Below the pieces are notes generated by a model. That model searched no databases, was not told the DNA's origin, and saw nothing but the letters and a program-made list of their open reading frames with translations. Positions 1-10,135 of a stretch of 64,000 nucleotides of DNA are shown here, one piece after another. The DNA lies in the NCBI GenBank assembly GCA_004380135.1, contig QXCR01000048.1, positions 1 through 64,000 on the forward strand, given 5' to 3'. Numbering within the stretch: the stretch's first letter is position 1; every line of letters starts with the position of its first letter. The stretch comes from Stemphylium vesicarium (Eukaryota; Ascomycota; Dothideomycetes; Pleosporales; Pleosporaceae). The position numbers and the translations under genes are program-made.

Positions 1-240
1 CACAAATAGACAGAGAGAAAAAGACGGGGAAAATCTTCGCCCACTTGTCTCCTGCAAGGACAAAAAACATAGAAACCTCTCTCTGCCATCAAAAATCCCA
101 CGCATTTCTCCTCCTCGTTCCGTGTCGCAAGCGTGCGACAACCGCCTCAGCGCAACAACAACCCCTCATCCAACTGTCCTACGCGCACTACGCCCACCCA
201 CGCTGCACAGCCCTAGTAGCGATATAAAAACGTAGCCAAA

Positions 241-819
241 ATGTCCACAATTTCAATCTCAGACCTGCAGTACATATCTAGGGAAACCCTTGCTTCGACT
301 TTTACCCCTCCTTCCTCCTCCACAGACACTACCACCTCCTCCCCTCCCTCGTCCACCCCTACAACTCAAGCCCCGCACCGCGCCCTCCCCGCCAACACAG
401 CGATAATCGACGTCCGCGACTCAGACCACATCGGCGGCCACATTCGCGGCTCAACCTGGATCCCCAGCTCAACGCTCGACTACAAGATGCCCGAGCTGCT
501 GCGCACGCTGAGGGAGAAAGATACGGTTGTGTTTCATTGCGCGTTGAGTCAGCAGCGGGGGCCGAGTGCTGCGTTGAGATATTTGAGGGAGAGGGAGCGG
601 GTGGCTGGGGGAGGGGGAGGGGGTGGTGTGGAGTCGAAAGGGGAAGTTAGGGAGGAGGGTGTTGGTGGGGGGAAGGAGGATGAGGAGGGGAAAGAGGAGG
701 GGAAGAAACAGAGGGTGTATGTACTTCAGGGCGGTTTCACCATGTGGCAGGAGAAATATGGCGAGGATGAGGAGTTGACCGAGGGGTATAAGAAAGACGT
801 TTGGGCGTTTGGGGAGTGA
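241..819 (+). CDS. Rhodanese/Cdc25-like phosphatase (Ych1/Arr2-type)
   Basis: Single-exon gene for a 192-aa protein. Residues about 53-110 form a rhodanese fold: IIDVRDSDHIGGHIRGS is the usual CH2-A motif. The active loop is HCALSQQRGPSAA, with Cys100 and Arg106 giving the C-x5-R signature of Cdc25-type phosphatases and yeast Ych1/Arr2 arsenate reductases, rather than the shorter loop of sulfurtransferases. A second rhodanese element, VYVLQGGFTMWQ, lies near residue 160-170. Between them (about 120-155) is a Gly/Glu/Lys-rich low-complexity insert not expected in the core fold. The likely role is a small cytosolic phosphatase or arsenate reductase; the sequence does not separate the two. The start is the first ATG in frame, after a gene-free 240 nt leader. 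It converges with the RpiB-type gene downstream. Confidence 0.85.
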   Translation: MSTISISDLQYISRETLASTFTPPSSSTDTTTSSPPSSTPTTQAPHRALPANTAIIDVRDSDHIGGHIRGSTWIPSSTLDYKMPELLRTLREKDTVVFHCALSQQRGPSAALRYLRERERVAGGGGGGGVESKGEVREEGVGGGKEDEEGKEEGKKQRVYVLQGGFTMWQEKYGEDEELTEGYKKDVWAFGE

Positions 820-1172
820 GGAGTGGGGGACATGGTTGTAAGGGGGGGGGAGATGGGAAAGGAAGGGAAAGGGAGATTGTGGGTGACTTGGTAAACTGAA
901 CTTTTGTTCTGTTGCAAAGCCCCCCTTTTTTTTCCCCTCACGTACATAACAACATACAAATAGCCGGATAAAGTTTTCATTCCAGTTCAGCAAACGTTTT
1001 CCCGGTGAAGAAAACTTATCTCCGTCAGAAGAAAAAACACCACAGATCAGGAATCAAAAAAATGAGCCAAAGGAGACGCTGGAAACAGAAAAACCGTGGC
1101 ACTAGTATGGGACAAACAAGCCACGGGACTTGGGTCAGAATCTTCTCTACAACAATCGCACCACCCACATCC
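820..1172. other. Convergent 3' intergenic region
   Basis: 353 bases between two converging genes. It contains a purine-rich G-run (about 841-850) and T- and A-rich tracts near 920-1060, consistent with 3' untranslated ends. Open frames crossing it are antisense shadows of the flanking genes. Confidence 0.6.
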
Positions 1173-1691
1173 CTAACACCCTCCGCCCCCTTGCTCCTTT
1201 TTAAGCTCACTAACCCCCTCCCTCTCAATCTCCATAATAGCCTCAACTTTCCTTGCACTCGCACTCCCCTTGTCAAACCGATACCCCACCCACTCCCTCA
1301 CCAGCCGTCTCGCAAGTTCAATCCCTATAACCCGCTCGCCCATGCACAGCACCTGCGCATCGTTACTGAGCACCGCGCGCTCCACACTGAAGCTGTCATG
1401 CGCGGTAACAGCGCGGATGCCAGGGACCTTGTTTGCGGAGATGGCGACACCGAGACCGGTCCCGCAGATCAGGAGTGCGCGGTCGGCCTGGCCCGAGGCG
1501 ACGAGGCGGGCGGCGGCGACGGCGACGTGTGGGTAGGCTGTTTTGTCGCTGGAGGTGGGGACGCCGACGTCGGTTACGGAGGATACGAGGGGGTTGGAGG
1601 AGAGGTCTGCGAGGAGCGTGGTTTTGTAGCTTACGCCTGCGTCGTCGCTGCCGATTGCTATGCGGAGTGGGGTGAGAGCTTGGTCTGACAT
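1173..1691 (-). CDS. rpiB: RpiB/LacA-family sugar-phosphate isomerase
   Basis: Intronless, 172 aa. The N-terminus IAIGSDDAGVSYK is the RpiB substrate loop (bacterial form ASDHAG). Residues about 75-85, LLICGTGLGVAISANK, carry the phosphate-binding GTGxG motif with the catalytic-position Cys, and VTAHDSFSVERA follows as expected. The family interconverts aldose and ketose phosphates. In fungi RpiB-type proteins have been linked to pentose and tetrose (erythritol) phosphate metabolism, while the housekeeping ribose-5-phosphate isomerase is usually RpiA-type, so the exact substrate is open. The start is the only ATG preceding the conserved beta strand. The C-terminal about 25 residues end in a run of glycines outside the family core. 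Confidence 0.9.
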   Translation of the reverse strand: MSDQALTPLRIAIGSDDAGVSYKTTLLADLSSNPLVSSVTDVGVPTSSDKTAYPHVAVAAARLVASGQADRALLICGTGLGVAISANKVPGIRAVTAHDSFSVERAVLSNDAQVLCMGERVIGIELARRLVREWVGYRFDKGSASARKVEAIMEIEREGVSELKKEQGGGGC

Positions 1692-1864
1692 CTTTTGTGG
1701 GTTGGATTGGTGGAGTGTTGTTGTCGTGGGAAGAAAGGGTGTATGTTTCCTTTTCGTCTTCTTTTACGATGGACAAGTTACGTTCGTCGTCGTCGTTGTC
1801 GTCGTCCTTTTTCGCTCTTTTTCTTCCCTTGTAGAGGTAGATACTGGTGTGGGCTTGCTCTTCG

Positions 1865-2290
1865 CTACAACTCCGAGGTATCGTACTTTTTCTCAATCCC
1901 CCTTCTCTTACTCTTGCTAACAACGTTTAAATTCCCCCTTTTCTCTTTCCCTTCTTCCTCGTCACTGTTATCCTCTCTCCTGTCTCTCAAAGTCCCTCGC
2001 GTACCACCCTTTCTCGACGCAGTACTACTACTCGAATACCTAACCTCGCCCTCGGCCCTCTGTACCCTCTTCCCCGTCCCGTCAAGCACCTCGTCAACAG
2101 CGCGATTAACAGTCTTCTCGAACGGCCGCGTAAGCACACTTAAATCAGTGTGTCCACTCACAGGCCCTTTGCTCTCGAGCACTTTAACCCGCTCGTCGCC
2201 GTCTTTACTATGGTCTTCGACTTTTTGATAAACGTGATCGGCGTCGGTATCTAGGTTGAGCGAGAAAAGCGCGCGCTTAGGTGGTGCCAT
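1865..2290 (-). CDS. Small uncharacterised charged protein
   Basis: An open frame on the minus strand gives 141 aa from the ATG at 2290 (MAPPKRALFSLNLD). The frame stays open further upstream to 2611, but only with non-ATG starts and a composition that looks non-coding, so 2290 is chosen. The protein is hydrophilic, Lys/Arg/Glu/Asp-rich, with an acidic patch (DNSDEEEGKEK) and a Ser run; no domain, signal peptide or membrane segment is visible. A TATA-like element (GTATATAAAG, minus strand, 2330-2321) lies just upstream. It sits head to tail with the RpiB gene, separated by 173 bases. I do not recognise the family. The uniform codon pattern and clear start make a real gene likely but not certain. 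Confidence 0.5.
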   Translation of the reverse strand: MAPPKRALFSLNLDTDADHVYQKVEDHSKDGDERVKVLESKGPVSGHTDLSVLTRPFEKTVNRAVDEVLDGTGKRVQRAEGEVRYSSSSTASRKGGTRGTLRDRREDNSDEEEGKEKRGNLNVVSKSKRRGIEKKYDTSEL

Positions 2291-2919
2291 CTTTCTCTTT
2301 GTCGCGGGCGCGGGATCGCGCTTTATATACGGCCGGCTTTGAGGTGGCGTAGGGCCAAATGGGTAATGCGGAGGGAACGCGGACTGGGGTATGTACACGG
2401 AATCGATGGCGGGGTGTGCTACAGTGCTCGCTTCGGTTGAATGAGGGGTTAATTCAGCACGCCACAGCAATAACGTGTGGGTGATGCAGAATGCTCTGGT
2501 TACGCAGGATGCGGGGACCGGGAGTTCCGCTTTGGGTATGCCGGTGGCGGGGAGCTGGGGCTTCGCGCCTCGATGCGAGGAGACGGCTTGAGGAGACGGT
2601 TTCTCGGGCAATAGACACCGAAAGCTGGGCGCGGATATATCGGTGCTTAGTCCGAGGGTTCGTGCGTGTGTTCGTGTGTGTATGTTATGGTGAGTTTTTC
2701 TCCCTTCTTTAAGAAGTGGAAACCTGTTTGGGTAGCTGAGCTAAGCACAATTACGCGATTACGATACGTTTGAAAACAACTGTTGTAAGCTCTGAGGCGA
2801 TTCTTAGTTACTCCACGAATGTCTATTGAAGTATTTTGGATGTCAAATGTTGATTTTTTTATTGTATCTGAGCTTATATCTTCCTCTTCTTTATTCTTAT
2901 CTCATCCTGTTCATCTCAC
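2291..2919. other. Intergenic region
   Basis: About 630 bases between two minus-strand genes. It includes a T-rich stretch near 2850-2930, consistent with the 3' end of the aminopeptidase gene. I see no gene here. Confidence 0.5.
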
Positions 2920-5144
2920 TTACTTCCCCCCCTCCTCTCCAAACAAATCCTTCTCAACCATCGACCTACAAATCGGATGATAAAACTCCCTATTCTTCTC
3001 AAACGTCTTGACCGCCAGATCGCGATCCGCCTCATTCAACAACCTATACATAGGGCGCACAAACTTCATGCGCCCAATCTCACCCAACAGCTGAGCAGCC
3101 GGCTGATACGTTTCCTGGGCTTTAGCCATGAGCCCGATGCTCAGGTAGCGCGACAGCACCTCGATGTTCTGCGTGCTGTCATAGCCATAAGTAGCACCAA
3201 GCAAATGCACGTTTTCCGCGGAAAACTTGCTAGCAAAGGATTGCAGGCGCTCGAGGAACACGACTGATTGGTTGGACACCCAACCGGAGATGTCCGACGC
3301 CTTTGGGGTAAAGTCGCTCGAGTCGAAGGAGCTGGAGATGAGGGCTTCCCACTTGTCAGACAACTCATAGCAGCTCTTTACCATGGTTTGGTCAAAGTCG
3401 GGTTTGACGGGGTAGCCGGGCGCATAGAAGAGCTTGTCCCAGTCGAAGGCGTCGAGCTTGGCTTTGGCTTCTGCGTCTTTTTCGAAGAAGGACAAGAGGC
3501 AGCTCTTGAAGTCGTAGCTGTCTACGCTCTTGAACTTGAATGTGTCGAAGTAGTGCGGGATGAACGTGTCCCACTTGTCCTTGCCGAGCAGCAGCTCGAA
3601 CTGGTATAGAGCGTGGAAACCCTTTTCATAGGGGATGGAGGAAAAGGCATCATCGGGGTCTTGGCCTTTGAGGTCCAGTACTAGCTTGGTGTAGGGGTGG
3701 TCTTTGCCGTAGTTTTCGATGCTTTGTTCAAGCGCTTTCCAGCCGATGATGGCGGAGAAGTGGCGATGGGCTTCGCCGTGGAGGGCAGCGGCTATTCTGC
3801 GCTCTAGATATGTCGTCCATCCCTCGTTCAACCAAAAGTGCTCCCAGCTCGCTGCACTAACAAGGTTACCCGACCAGGAGTGCGACAGCTCATGCGCGAT
3901 GACATCGACGTTTTGCTTGTCGCCTGAGATGATGGAAGGAGTGGCATAAGTCCAGACGGGGTTCTCCATACCTCCGTACGGGAAGGACGGAGGGAGGATG
4001 AGTACGTTGTACTGGCCCCATTGGTAGCTAGGCGAGACGATGGATTCAAGAGCCTTCATAAAAGGTTCGATTTCGCCGTCAAGCTCGTCCTTGCACTTGA
4101 GGAGTTCTTCAGGACCAGACCAGACAGTGCTGCGTGGGCCAATGCTAGCGCAAGCTAGATCACCACTTGCGACAGCGAAGAGGTAGACAGTCATTGGAAC
4201 ATTCTGCTCGAACGTGTACTTCATAGTACCGCTCTCGCCATCCTTCTTGGGTGGCTGGTAGTCGCTTGCGCCTGTTGGTAGACCAGAAGCCAGCACCGGC
4301 AGTGGGGAGCGTAGAGCAAAGCTAAATGTCGACTTGACATCCGGCGTGTCCTGGCATGGGAAGACAGATCGTGCGTGAATCGCCTGGCACTGGGAGAACA
4401 TGTACGGATGCTTTTTGTTTGATGTTTGCGCGGGCGTCATCCACTGCAGTGCGGTGCACTTGTCGGTAGTGGCAACCTTGATCTCAATATCGACCGTCTT
4501 GCCCTTTGGTACCTTGGAGGGAAGCGTAATGGACAGTGGGCTACCGTATGGTTCTACACGGTCGCCAACATTGAACTTGACGCTCTTGCCCTCGACCTCT
4601 ACGACGGAGATGTCTAGGAAGCTGAAGGTTGTTAGGAATCTTTGCAATCTATGGCTATCTCACAGGCTGTCCTAACTTACCTGGAATCCAACACAACCTC
4701 CTTAACATCCTCATCAGTCAAACACTCCAATCTCAACACCACACTCCCAAACAGCCTCTTGCGCTGGAAATCAATATCAAAATCCACACTCGTATGCCTC
4801 GTGACAAAGTTGTGATAGTTAGAAAGCGTGTTCGGATCCCGGGGTGTGCGAATCTCGATATTCGGGTCCGTCATGGGTTTTGTCACCATGGCTGCGGGGG
4901 AGCGATGCATCGTGGCGAAGAAGCGAGCTATGCTCGGTCTCTGTACTTGCAGGAGAAAGCGCTTTGTTTGATGATGGCAAGTTGTGTGGTGTAGTTCTTG
5001 CCCTGGGGCTACCTGATGTGCGGGGATGTGACCAGCTGATCGCGTGGTGAGGTATCGAGCTGGAAGTCGGAGTAGAGTAGCTTCGTATGCCGATCGATGC
5101 CGCAGCAGAACAATCGACCTGCCTAATGCACTTCTGACCAACAT
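2920..5144 (-). CDS. Leukotriene-A4-hydrolase-like M1 metalloaminopeptidase
   Basis: Two exons on the minus strand: 5144-4681 and 4621-2920, joined across a 59-nt intron (donor GTAAGT, acceptor TTCAG) that restores VVLDSSFLDISVVEV. The product is 721 aa. The M1 signatures are intact: GGMEN (about 371-375), zinc motif HELSH (398-402) and the third zinc ligand Glu in LNEGWTTYLE (about 421). The C-terminal helical domain is complete. The family combines an arginine-type aminopeptidase with epoxide hydrolase activity, as in yeast Lap2. The first about 78 residues are Arg/Leu-rich with few acids and look like a mitochondrial presequence; an internal ATG at 4910 (MHRSPAAM) would give a cytosolic form of usual length. 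Which start is used is not settled by sequence. Confidence 0.92.
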
Positions 5145-5526
5145 TTAGAGGTACCCACGTTTTTTTCAACTACGATATCAGTGCCCGTTGCGAAGAGTCG
5201 AATTTGGTCATGTGCAAGTGCGGACGTTATCAACGCCGCACATTGTCCTAGCCCCAGTGCGTGTTCTGTGGAGGCGCACGGTGTTCGGCGATCCGATGTA
5301 GACCGTCGCAATAATTTTGCTAGATCACATGCGTGCGACCATCGCACCGAGATCAAGTTGAAGATGGATCGGAAGGCTACTTAATGCATGCAGTGAGATG
5401 ACAATTTGGTATGCAATCATTGTATTGCAATTATCCAGAACCTATACAAGAACGCTTCGATATCCCTCCAAGCTGTCATGCATGCAGCTGTAAACTCCAA
5501 TTCCAACTCCGAAGCTGCTTGCATAT
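5145..5526. other. Intergenic region
   Basis: 382 bases between two minus-strand genes, so the 5' side of the aminopeptidase and the 3' side of the LysM gene. No gene or RNA is recognisable. Confidence 0.5.
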
Positions 5527-7380
5527 TTAATCTTTCTTACTTCCTTCACTTTTTCGTGTTCTATCCCTGAGCACGAGATTAATATCTGGCCTGGCAGATT
5601 GATACTGCTTTGCCGATCTTGACACCGAACGCTCACTTGTTGACGCGAGCGTCTCATCTGCTCGTGACCTTCCCCTGTCGCGTTCATCGTCTCCAATCTC
5701 AAAGGCGTCGTCACGAAGCTCTATGAGATCACTTAAATCACCACCAACAGACCCAATGACTGGTACAGCAGATCTTTTGCCCTGTCCGGGTGTACCCGGC
5801 TCATTCAGAAGCTTTTGCGCTTGTGTACCAACTTTCCTCACCCAGCCTTCTATCGTACCACCAAGTTCCTGGAAATCCAAGCCAGATCCACTCAGCGGTG
5901 TAATAGCACCGGAGCCGTGTTGACTTGATGTTCCTGTACCCGCATCAAGCAAGTTGGGCGCCCAGGGTGTAAAGTATTCTTGACCGGGTGGAGGCGCCAT
6001 GTTTGGCAAGTATTGCGCAAACTTCTTGTTTAGACCATCTTGCGCAGGTCCTGGGCTCCGCACATTCCTGCCCATTGTACCCACGCCTCCAGGGCCATGC
6101 AGACCCCATGCCTTGCCTGATGTACTTCTTTGGCGGCTGTGGGCCGAAGCGGAGGAGAGGTTGCTAGACGCTCGTGGCCGGACCGATTGCGAGGGGGAGC
6201 TTGTAATGGGGTTTGTAGAGGTAGAGGAACGAGGTAGATCGACGGATGCGCGGGGTGTCGAGGCGTCTGAATAGGCAGCGGACTTCCGTCGAGCGGGCGG
6301 GAAAAATCCCAGTGCTCTGCGTGGCATACGGCCAATTTCTGTTGGCTGCTTGTCATTGGGAAGCAACACCCAGGAATCGTGCTTCCATGGTGGCCCCGTG
6401 TCAGATGAAAGAACAGAAGTAGTCTCTTGATCCTTTTGTTTTGGCGTGCTCCAGCCATTTGGAAGGCCTTGTGTGTTCGCAGCCGGATCCTTGCTGCTCG
6501 AGCCATCGCCATATTCACCCAACAGTAGGTCCTCAGCAGGAGGAGCATCTGGCCCCTGCACCGGCCGTCCTTTGACACCACAAGCGTCTACTGGCAGCAC
6601 CACCTGCTTTTTGATTTGTATGCTGTCATTTGGCCACATGCGGTTGGCCTTGCGCAGCACGGCTTGCTGGCAGTTGTATTTTATGCTGAGCCCGGCCAGC
6701 GTGTCCTGCGGTCGGACGTGGTGGATGTAGACGAGCGCATCTCGGTCGTCGTTCTCGCCGGGAGGTGCGGAAATGCTTATTCGTTCGTCGGAATTTCTGC
6801 GCTTGATGCGGCCTACGGAGTCTGGTACTAGATGTTCATTGGCGGTCAAGAGGTCTCTACGCTTCATTGCCCTGACCATGGCCTCTCTGTCTTCGTGCGT
6901 CCCAGCCCCTACATGCGAACTAGCGCCTGCGGGACCCCAGTGCTTTGGTGGAGGTGCACTGGTAGACGTGCGTCGTCCATGGCCGGATTTACGTCTGCGT
7001 GCGCCTGCAGTGTCTCTCGAGGTATCGTCATTGGCCATGACGGTCGCTGCGATGCCTTGGATAGCCGACCATGAGTTTCCCCATAGCCCAGACAGCGTTT
7101 GTGAAGGCGATTTCGGAGTCTGTGCCCCGGAAGATCTCTGAAAGGTAGATAAGGGTGTGGAAGTGACATTGAGACGCGAGGAGGAAGCACCGCCCGTATT
7201 GGCATTGGGACCAGGAGATGCATTCCTCGAGCCTAGTCTCGACGTGCCTCTACTGGGGCCACTGTCGCTGCCGTCGGTCGCATAAATGTCATCTTCTACC
7301 GAGATCAGCCTCTTCGTTCGCGGACGTAACGTCGAGCTGCTCTTGGAGGTGGACAGCGAGGAGCCATTGGAGGGGTTCAT
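5527..7380 (-). CDS. LysM-domain protein, probably intracellular
   Basis: Intronless, 617 aa, starting at the ATG at 7380. A single LysM motif lies at about residues 218-264 (VYIHHVRPQDTLAGLSIKYN, then KANRMW, VVLPVD), with the DTLAGLSIKY core and the W-P-N-D-x-I-x-I-K segment typical of the family. There is no signal peptide, and most of the rest is Ser/Pro/Thr-rich and predicted disordered. The segment around 160-215 is basic (KRRDLL, RIKRRN) and shared with fungal proteins carrying one internal LysM. Unlike secreted LysM effectors it has no signal peptide and no paired LysMs, so a chitin-masking role is unlikely; in other eukaryotes, LysM proteins of this layout are cytoplasmic or membrane-associated. 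The function is otherwise unknown. Confidence 0.8.
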   Translation of the reverse strand: MNPSNGSSLSTSKSSSTLRPRTKRLISVEDDIYATDGSDSGPSRGTSRLGSRNASPGPNANTGGASSSRLNVTSTPLSTFQRSSGAQTPKSPSQTLSGLWGNSWSAIQGIAATVMANDDTSRDTAGARRRKSGHGRRTSTSAPPPKHWGPAGASSHVGAGTHEDREAMVRAMKRRDLLTANEHLVPDSVGRIKRRNSDERISISAPPGENDDRDALVYIHHVRPQDTLAGLSIKYNCQQAVLRKANRMWPNDSIQIKKQVVLPVDACGVKGRPVQGPDAPPAEDLLLGEYGDGSSSKDPAANTQGLPNGWSTPKQKDQETTSVLSSDTGPPWKHDSWVLLPNDKQPTEIGRMPRRALGFFPPARRKSAAYSDASTPRASVDLPRSSTSTNPITSSPSQSVRPRASSNLSSASAHSRQRSTSGKAWGLHGPGGVGTMGRNVRSPGPAQDGLNKKFAQYLPNMAPPPGQEYFTPWAPNLLDAGTGTSSQHGSGAITPLSGSGLDFQELGGTIEGWVRKVGTQAQKLLNEPGTPGQGKRSAVPVIGSVGGDLSDLIELRDDAFEIGDDERDRGRSRADETLASTSERSVSRSAKQYQSARPDINLVLRDRTRKSEGSKKD

Positions 7381-8065
7381 GGCATGCGGACGCCAGGCGG
7401 AGTGGGCAAGGGTGGTGCTGCATAAGCCAAGTGATTGGAATGGTCGGGAAGCTGCATGACATGGGGTTATAGAAACATTGCGCGGACGTCAAGAGCGAGG
7501 CGGGAGTACTATGTGTGCGTGGATGCCGGCATGTCGTGAGGCTTCAACAGCTGGGGAAGGGAACCGTGGAAGCTACGTAACGCAGCCGGACTTGGACCCC
7601 TTCAATCAAACAAGGCCGTGCACTGTGCCGCCAACCGCCAGAAAGTGCGATGCCAAGTCACTAGGAAGACTTTCACTGCGTCCAAATGATTTTGATACGT
7701 AAGTAATTGCTGCTGCTTGACCCTCACCGGACCCTCACCGCACCCCCAAGCAATCTGGAGCTGCTGCGCGACGATAAGGACAGATAACGACTAGCTCCCT
7801 ATCACGCGGCCCTCGGGACAATTCGAGCACGGAACAGGAACTTTATTTTGGGAGTTTTGAAAACGAGGATGAATGCTGCATGAACATAACTAATCCATAC
7901 ATTTATTCGTCTGCTGCGGATGATAACTACCCAGAAAGCAAACGCCGCGCTATTTTGTACACAAGGCCCGCAGAAGCAATCATCATTGTCGTAACGCGAA
8001 GAACACAGGAATAAGCAAAGTGCCACCCGAACAGATGCTACGAAGTGAACGCGAGGCCCTCTAGG
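7381..8065. other. Intergenic region
   Basis: 685 bases between two minus-strand genes: the upstream region of the LysM gene and the 3' region of the nuclear-type protein. The directly repeated segment CGGACCCTCACCG / CGCACCC near 7727-7745 is the only local structure I note. No gene is supported. Confidence 0.5.
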
Positions 8066-9676
8066 TCATCTAAACGGGCTTGAGCTGGTTGTCGGATCCG
8101 CGTCTTCAAACTCGAGCTCAAAAGCATCAACTTCTTCAAACTTCTTTCTTATGGCAGCCAGCTTCTCCGACTGTTCAATTGTAGACACTTCCGTCGTCTC
8201 TGCTTCGTTCTGAGCCCCGGTGTCATTTTCCTTGTCGGAAGAAATCCTCCGGCTGTAGGTCCTACTTGCTTTCTGTGCTGCTGTCGCTGCTTTTGTTGGT
8301 GCAGCCTTCTTCCCTCGCACGGGTTTCTTTGCCGCCTTTGGCGACGGCAGCTTTCCTGTTCCGCGCTGACGGACTCTACGCGCTGGCATCTGTAATTCGT
8401 CTTGATCAGAATCAACTTGCTCGACGTCTTCTGAAGACTCGATATCAAACTCGTCACGATCACGAAGGCGATTGCGTCGACGAGGTAACAGTCCTTTGAG
8501 TTGCGCAGTCGATATACTTTGCTCCACTTTCTTCTTGTTCGCCCGTTTGGCCTTTGCTGGTGTCTCCGTCTCTTCGCCATCGGACTCCTCTTCGCTTACA
8601 GGTGTCTTCGCTCGTCGTCCTCTTCGACGCGGCCGTGTTTGTTCTGGTGATGGCGGCGGTTTCGACATTTCGCGTAATGGACTGCTTGACAAAGGAGGCG
8701 CCAATGTCTCGCTCATGGGTTCCTGGTCCTCCTGAGATTGCTCGACAACTTCTTCACGCGACGGGAGAACCTCTGGCAGGCTGGGAGAGCGGGCCCTTTC
8801 TGACTCGATATCCCTTCCAGACTGTGGACTGCTCGGGGGTGACGATTGTGGTACTTGAACTACCGGGGACAATTTGCGCTTTTTACCACGGGAACCGGAG
8901 CTTGAGATATGGGTGCCACTATCATTCCGTGTCTCTTCCTCCGGCACATTCCTTCGTACGTTGAGTGGGGTTGACTCGGCGTGTGGGATGAAGTCGTCAA
9001 AGTCAAAATTGTCGGTATTGTCCAGACTGTCTTCGTCATTGTCCTCGACGTCTGTCGTCTGCTGCACCATGCGCAGCAAACTGGGCTGTCGCGCTCTCCG
9101 CTTGAAATTGGTCAAGGCCAGTATCGACTGTTCGTGTGCAGGTGTCGCGCCGACTTTGATAGCGGACGGTGGGCGTGTGCCATGAGCTGGGGAATTTGAG
9201 CCGAGTGATGAGAAGGTCAGATCGCCAAAGCCACTGTCCTCTTCCACATGTGGACTTTCAGCTTGTGGGACCTCTTGCGCCGCTGCAGTTACAGCTGGTG
9301 ATGCCTTGCCCGTCGACTTTTTCGCGCTGCTCCTGGTTGTTCGCGCTCGTTTGGATGCATTCGAAGGTGGTGTGCGAATTTTGCTTGATAATGCCGGGGC
9401 TTCTTGTTCGTCTGCTGGCAGAGCGCCAGTCATTGTGAGCTCAGCTTCATCGTGGCGCTCGGGTGTCTTCTCCCAGGGCATCTTCCTCCGCGATCGCGTT
9501 GATCTGGTCCTGGTAACGAGACCATCGCTGTCTTCGCTGAAGCTGTTGACCATCTCGCTGATTTTCTTGGTTTGCGCCGGCATGGGTTTCGCTTGCGGTT
9601 TGACCGCGGGGGCGGCTTTCGGTTTGCTCGGCTTCGCGACACGCGACGCGACTTTTGCTCTGGGCGGGCGGGGCAT
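8066..9676 (-). CDS. Uncharacterised nuclear-type protein with AT-hook-like basic motif
   Basis: Intronless, 536 aa, from the ATG at 9676; the frame can be read two codons further upstream but only from GTG. Basic stretches alternate with acidic ones: PPRAKVASRVAKPSKPKAAP at the N-terminus, TRSRRKMPWEK, KRARTTRSSAKK, an AT-hook-like RPRRRGRRAK in the middle, and RKKFEEVDAFELEFED at the end. A distinctive segment, NFKRRARQPSLLRMVQQ followed by a DNDEDS-type acidic run, may be the conserved core. There is no signal peptide or membrane segment. The composition suggests a chromatin- or DNA-associated protein, but I do not recognise the family. Its promoter appears to be shared with the divergent Nudix gene (460 bases between the starts). 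Confidence 0.75.
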   Translation of the reverse strand: MPRPPRAKVASRVAKPSKPKAAPAVKPQAKPMPAQTKKISEMVNSFSEDSDGLVTRTRSTRSRRKMPWEKTPERHDEAELTMTGALPADEQEAPALSSKIRTPPSNASKRARTTRSSAKKSTGKASPAVTAAAQEVPQAESPHVEEDSGFGDLTFSSLGSNSPAHGTRPPSAIKVGATPAHEQSILALTNFKRRARQPSLLRMVQQTTDVEDNDEDSLDNTDNFDFDDFIPHAESTPLNVRRNVPEEETRNDSGTHISSSGSRGKKRKLSPVVQVPQSSPPSSPQSGRDIESERARSPSLPEVLPSREEVVEQSQEDQEPMSETLAPPLSSSPLREMSKPPPSPEQTRPRRRGRRAKTPVSEEESDGEETETPAKAKRANKKKVEQSISTAQLKGLLPRRRNRLRDRDEFDIESSEDVEQVDSDQDELQMPARRVRQRGTGKLPSPKAAKKPVRGKKAAPTKAATAAQKASRTYSRRISSDKENDTGAQNEAETTEVSTIEQSEKLAAIRKKFEEVDAFELEFEDADPTTSSSPFR

Positions 9677-10135
9677 TGTCACAGTTGGTCAGTGAATGTT
9701 CTGCAGGATGATAAAGCGTGATGCAGTCAAGCGAGCGTGTGCGCGATTGGATCGGTATGAGCAGCGACCGTGCGATAGCAATGATGATAAGGGCGCGTCG
9801 ATGTTGTGACGCATTGAATTCACCATCTAGCGCCGATCTGGACGCGCCAAAGCTTGGCTCACGTGGTGGCTGCCATCTACATATGGTTGCAGAACTTTGT
9901 GTAGCAAGAAGACAGCTACTCGTATTTCTCGCATCTTGTCTATGAGACATGGAAAGAGGCGTTGATTTGCAATGGCAGCCTAATATGTGTTGAGGGCGTA
10001 CACGGAAGGCGCGTTCAAGCGCTCAAGGCAGCGACGAAAGCATCGTCTAAAGGCCAGTCCAGCTGCCTTGACACACTCCAATCTGTATACTTGCGATTTC
10101 ATCATTTCACGCCCCTACCTCTATCCATCCTCGAC
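9677..10135. promoter_or_regulatory. Divergent promoter region
   Basis: 459 bases separate two diverging start codons (nuclear-type protein, minus; Nudix, plus), so regulatory sequence for both must lie here. I see no recognisable operator; a pyrimidine-rich stretch (10100-10130) immediately precedes the Nudix ATG. Confidence 0.45.

Noticed and set aside
469..993. 174-codon minus-strand frame
   Set aside because: Antisense to the rhodanese gene and Pro/Leu-rich; no recognisable feature.
1005..1688. 227-codon plus-strand open frame
   Set aside because: It lies antisense to the RpiB-type gene, which has full family motifs; the plus-strand translation is compositionally odd (Gly/Asp and Arg runs).
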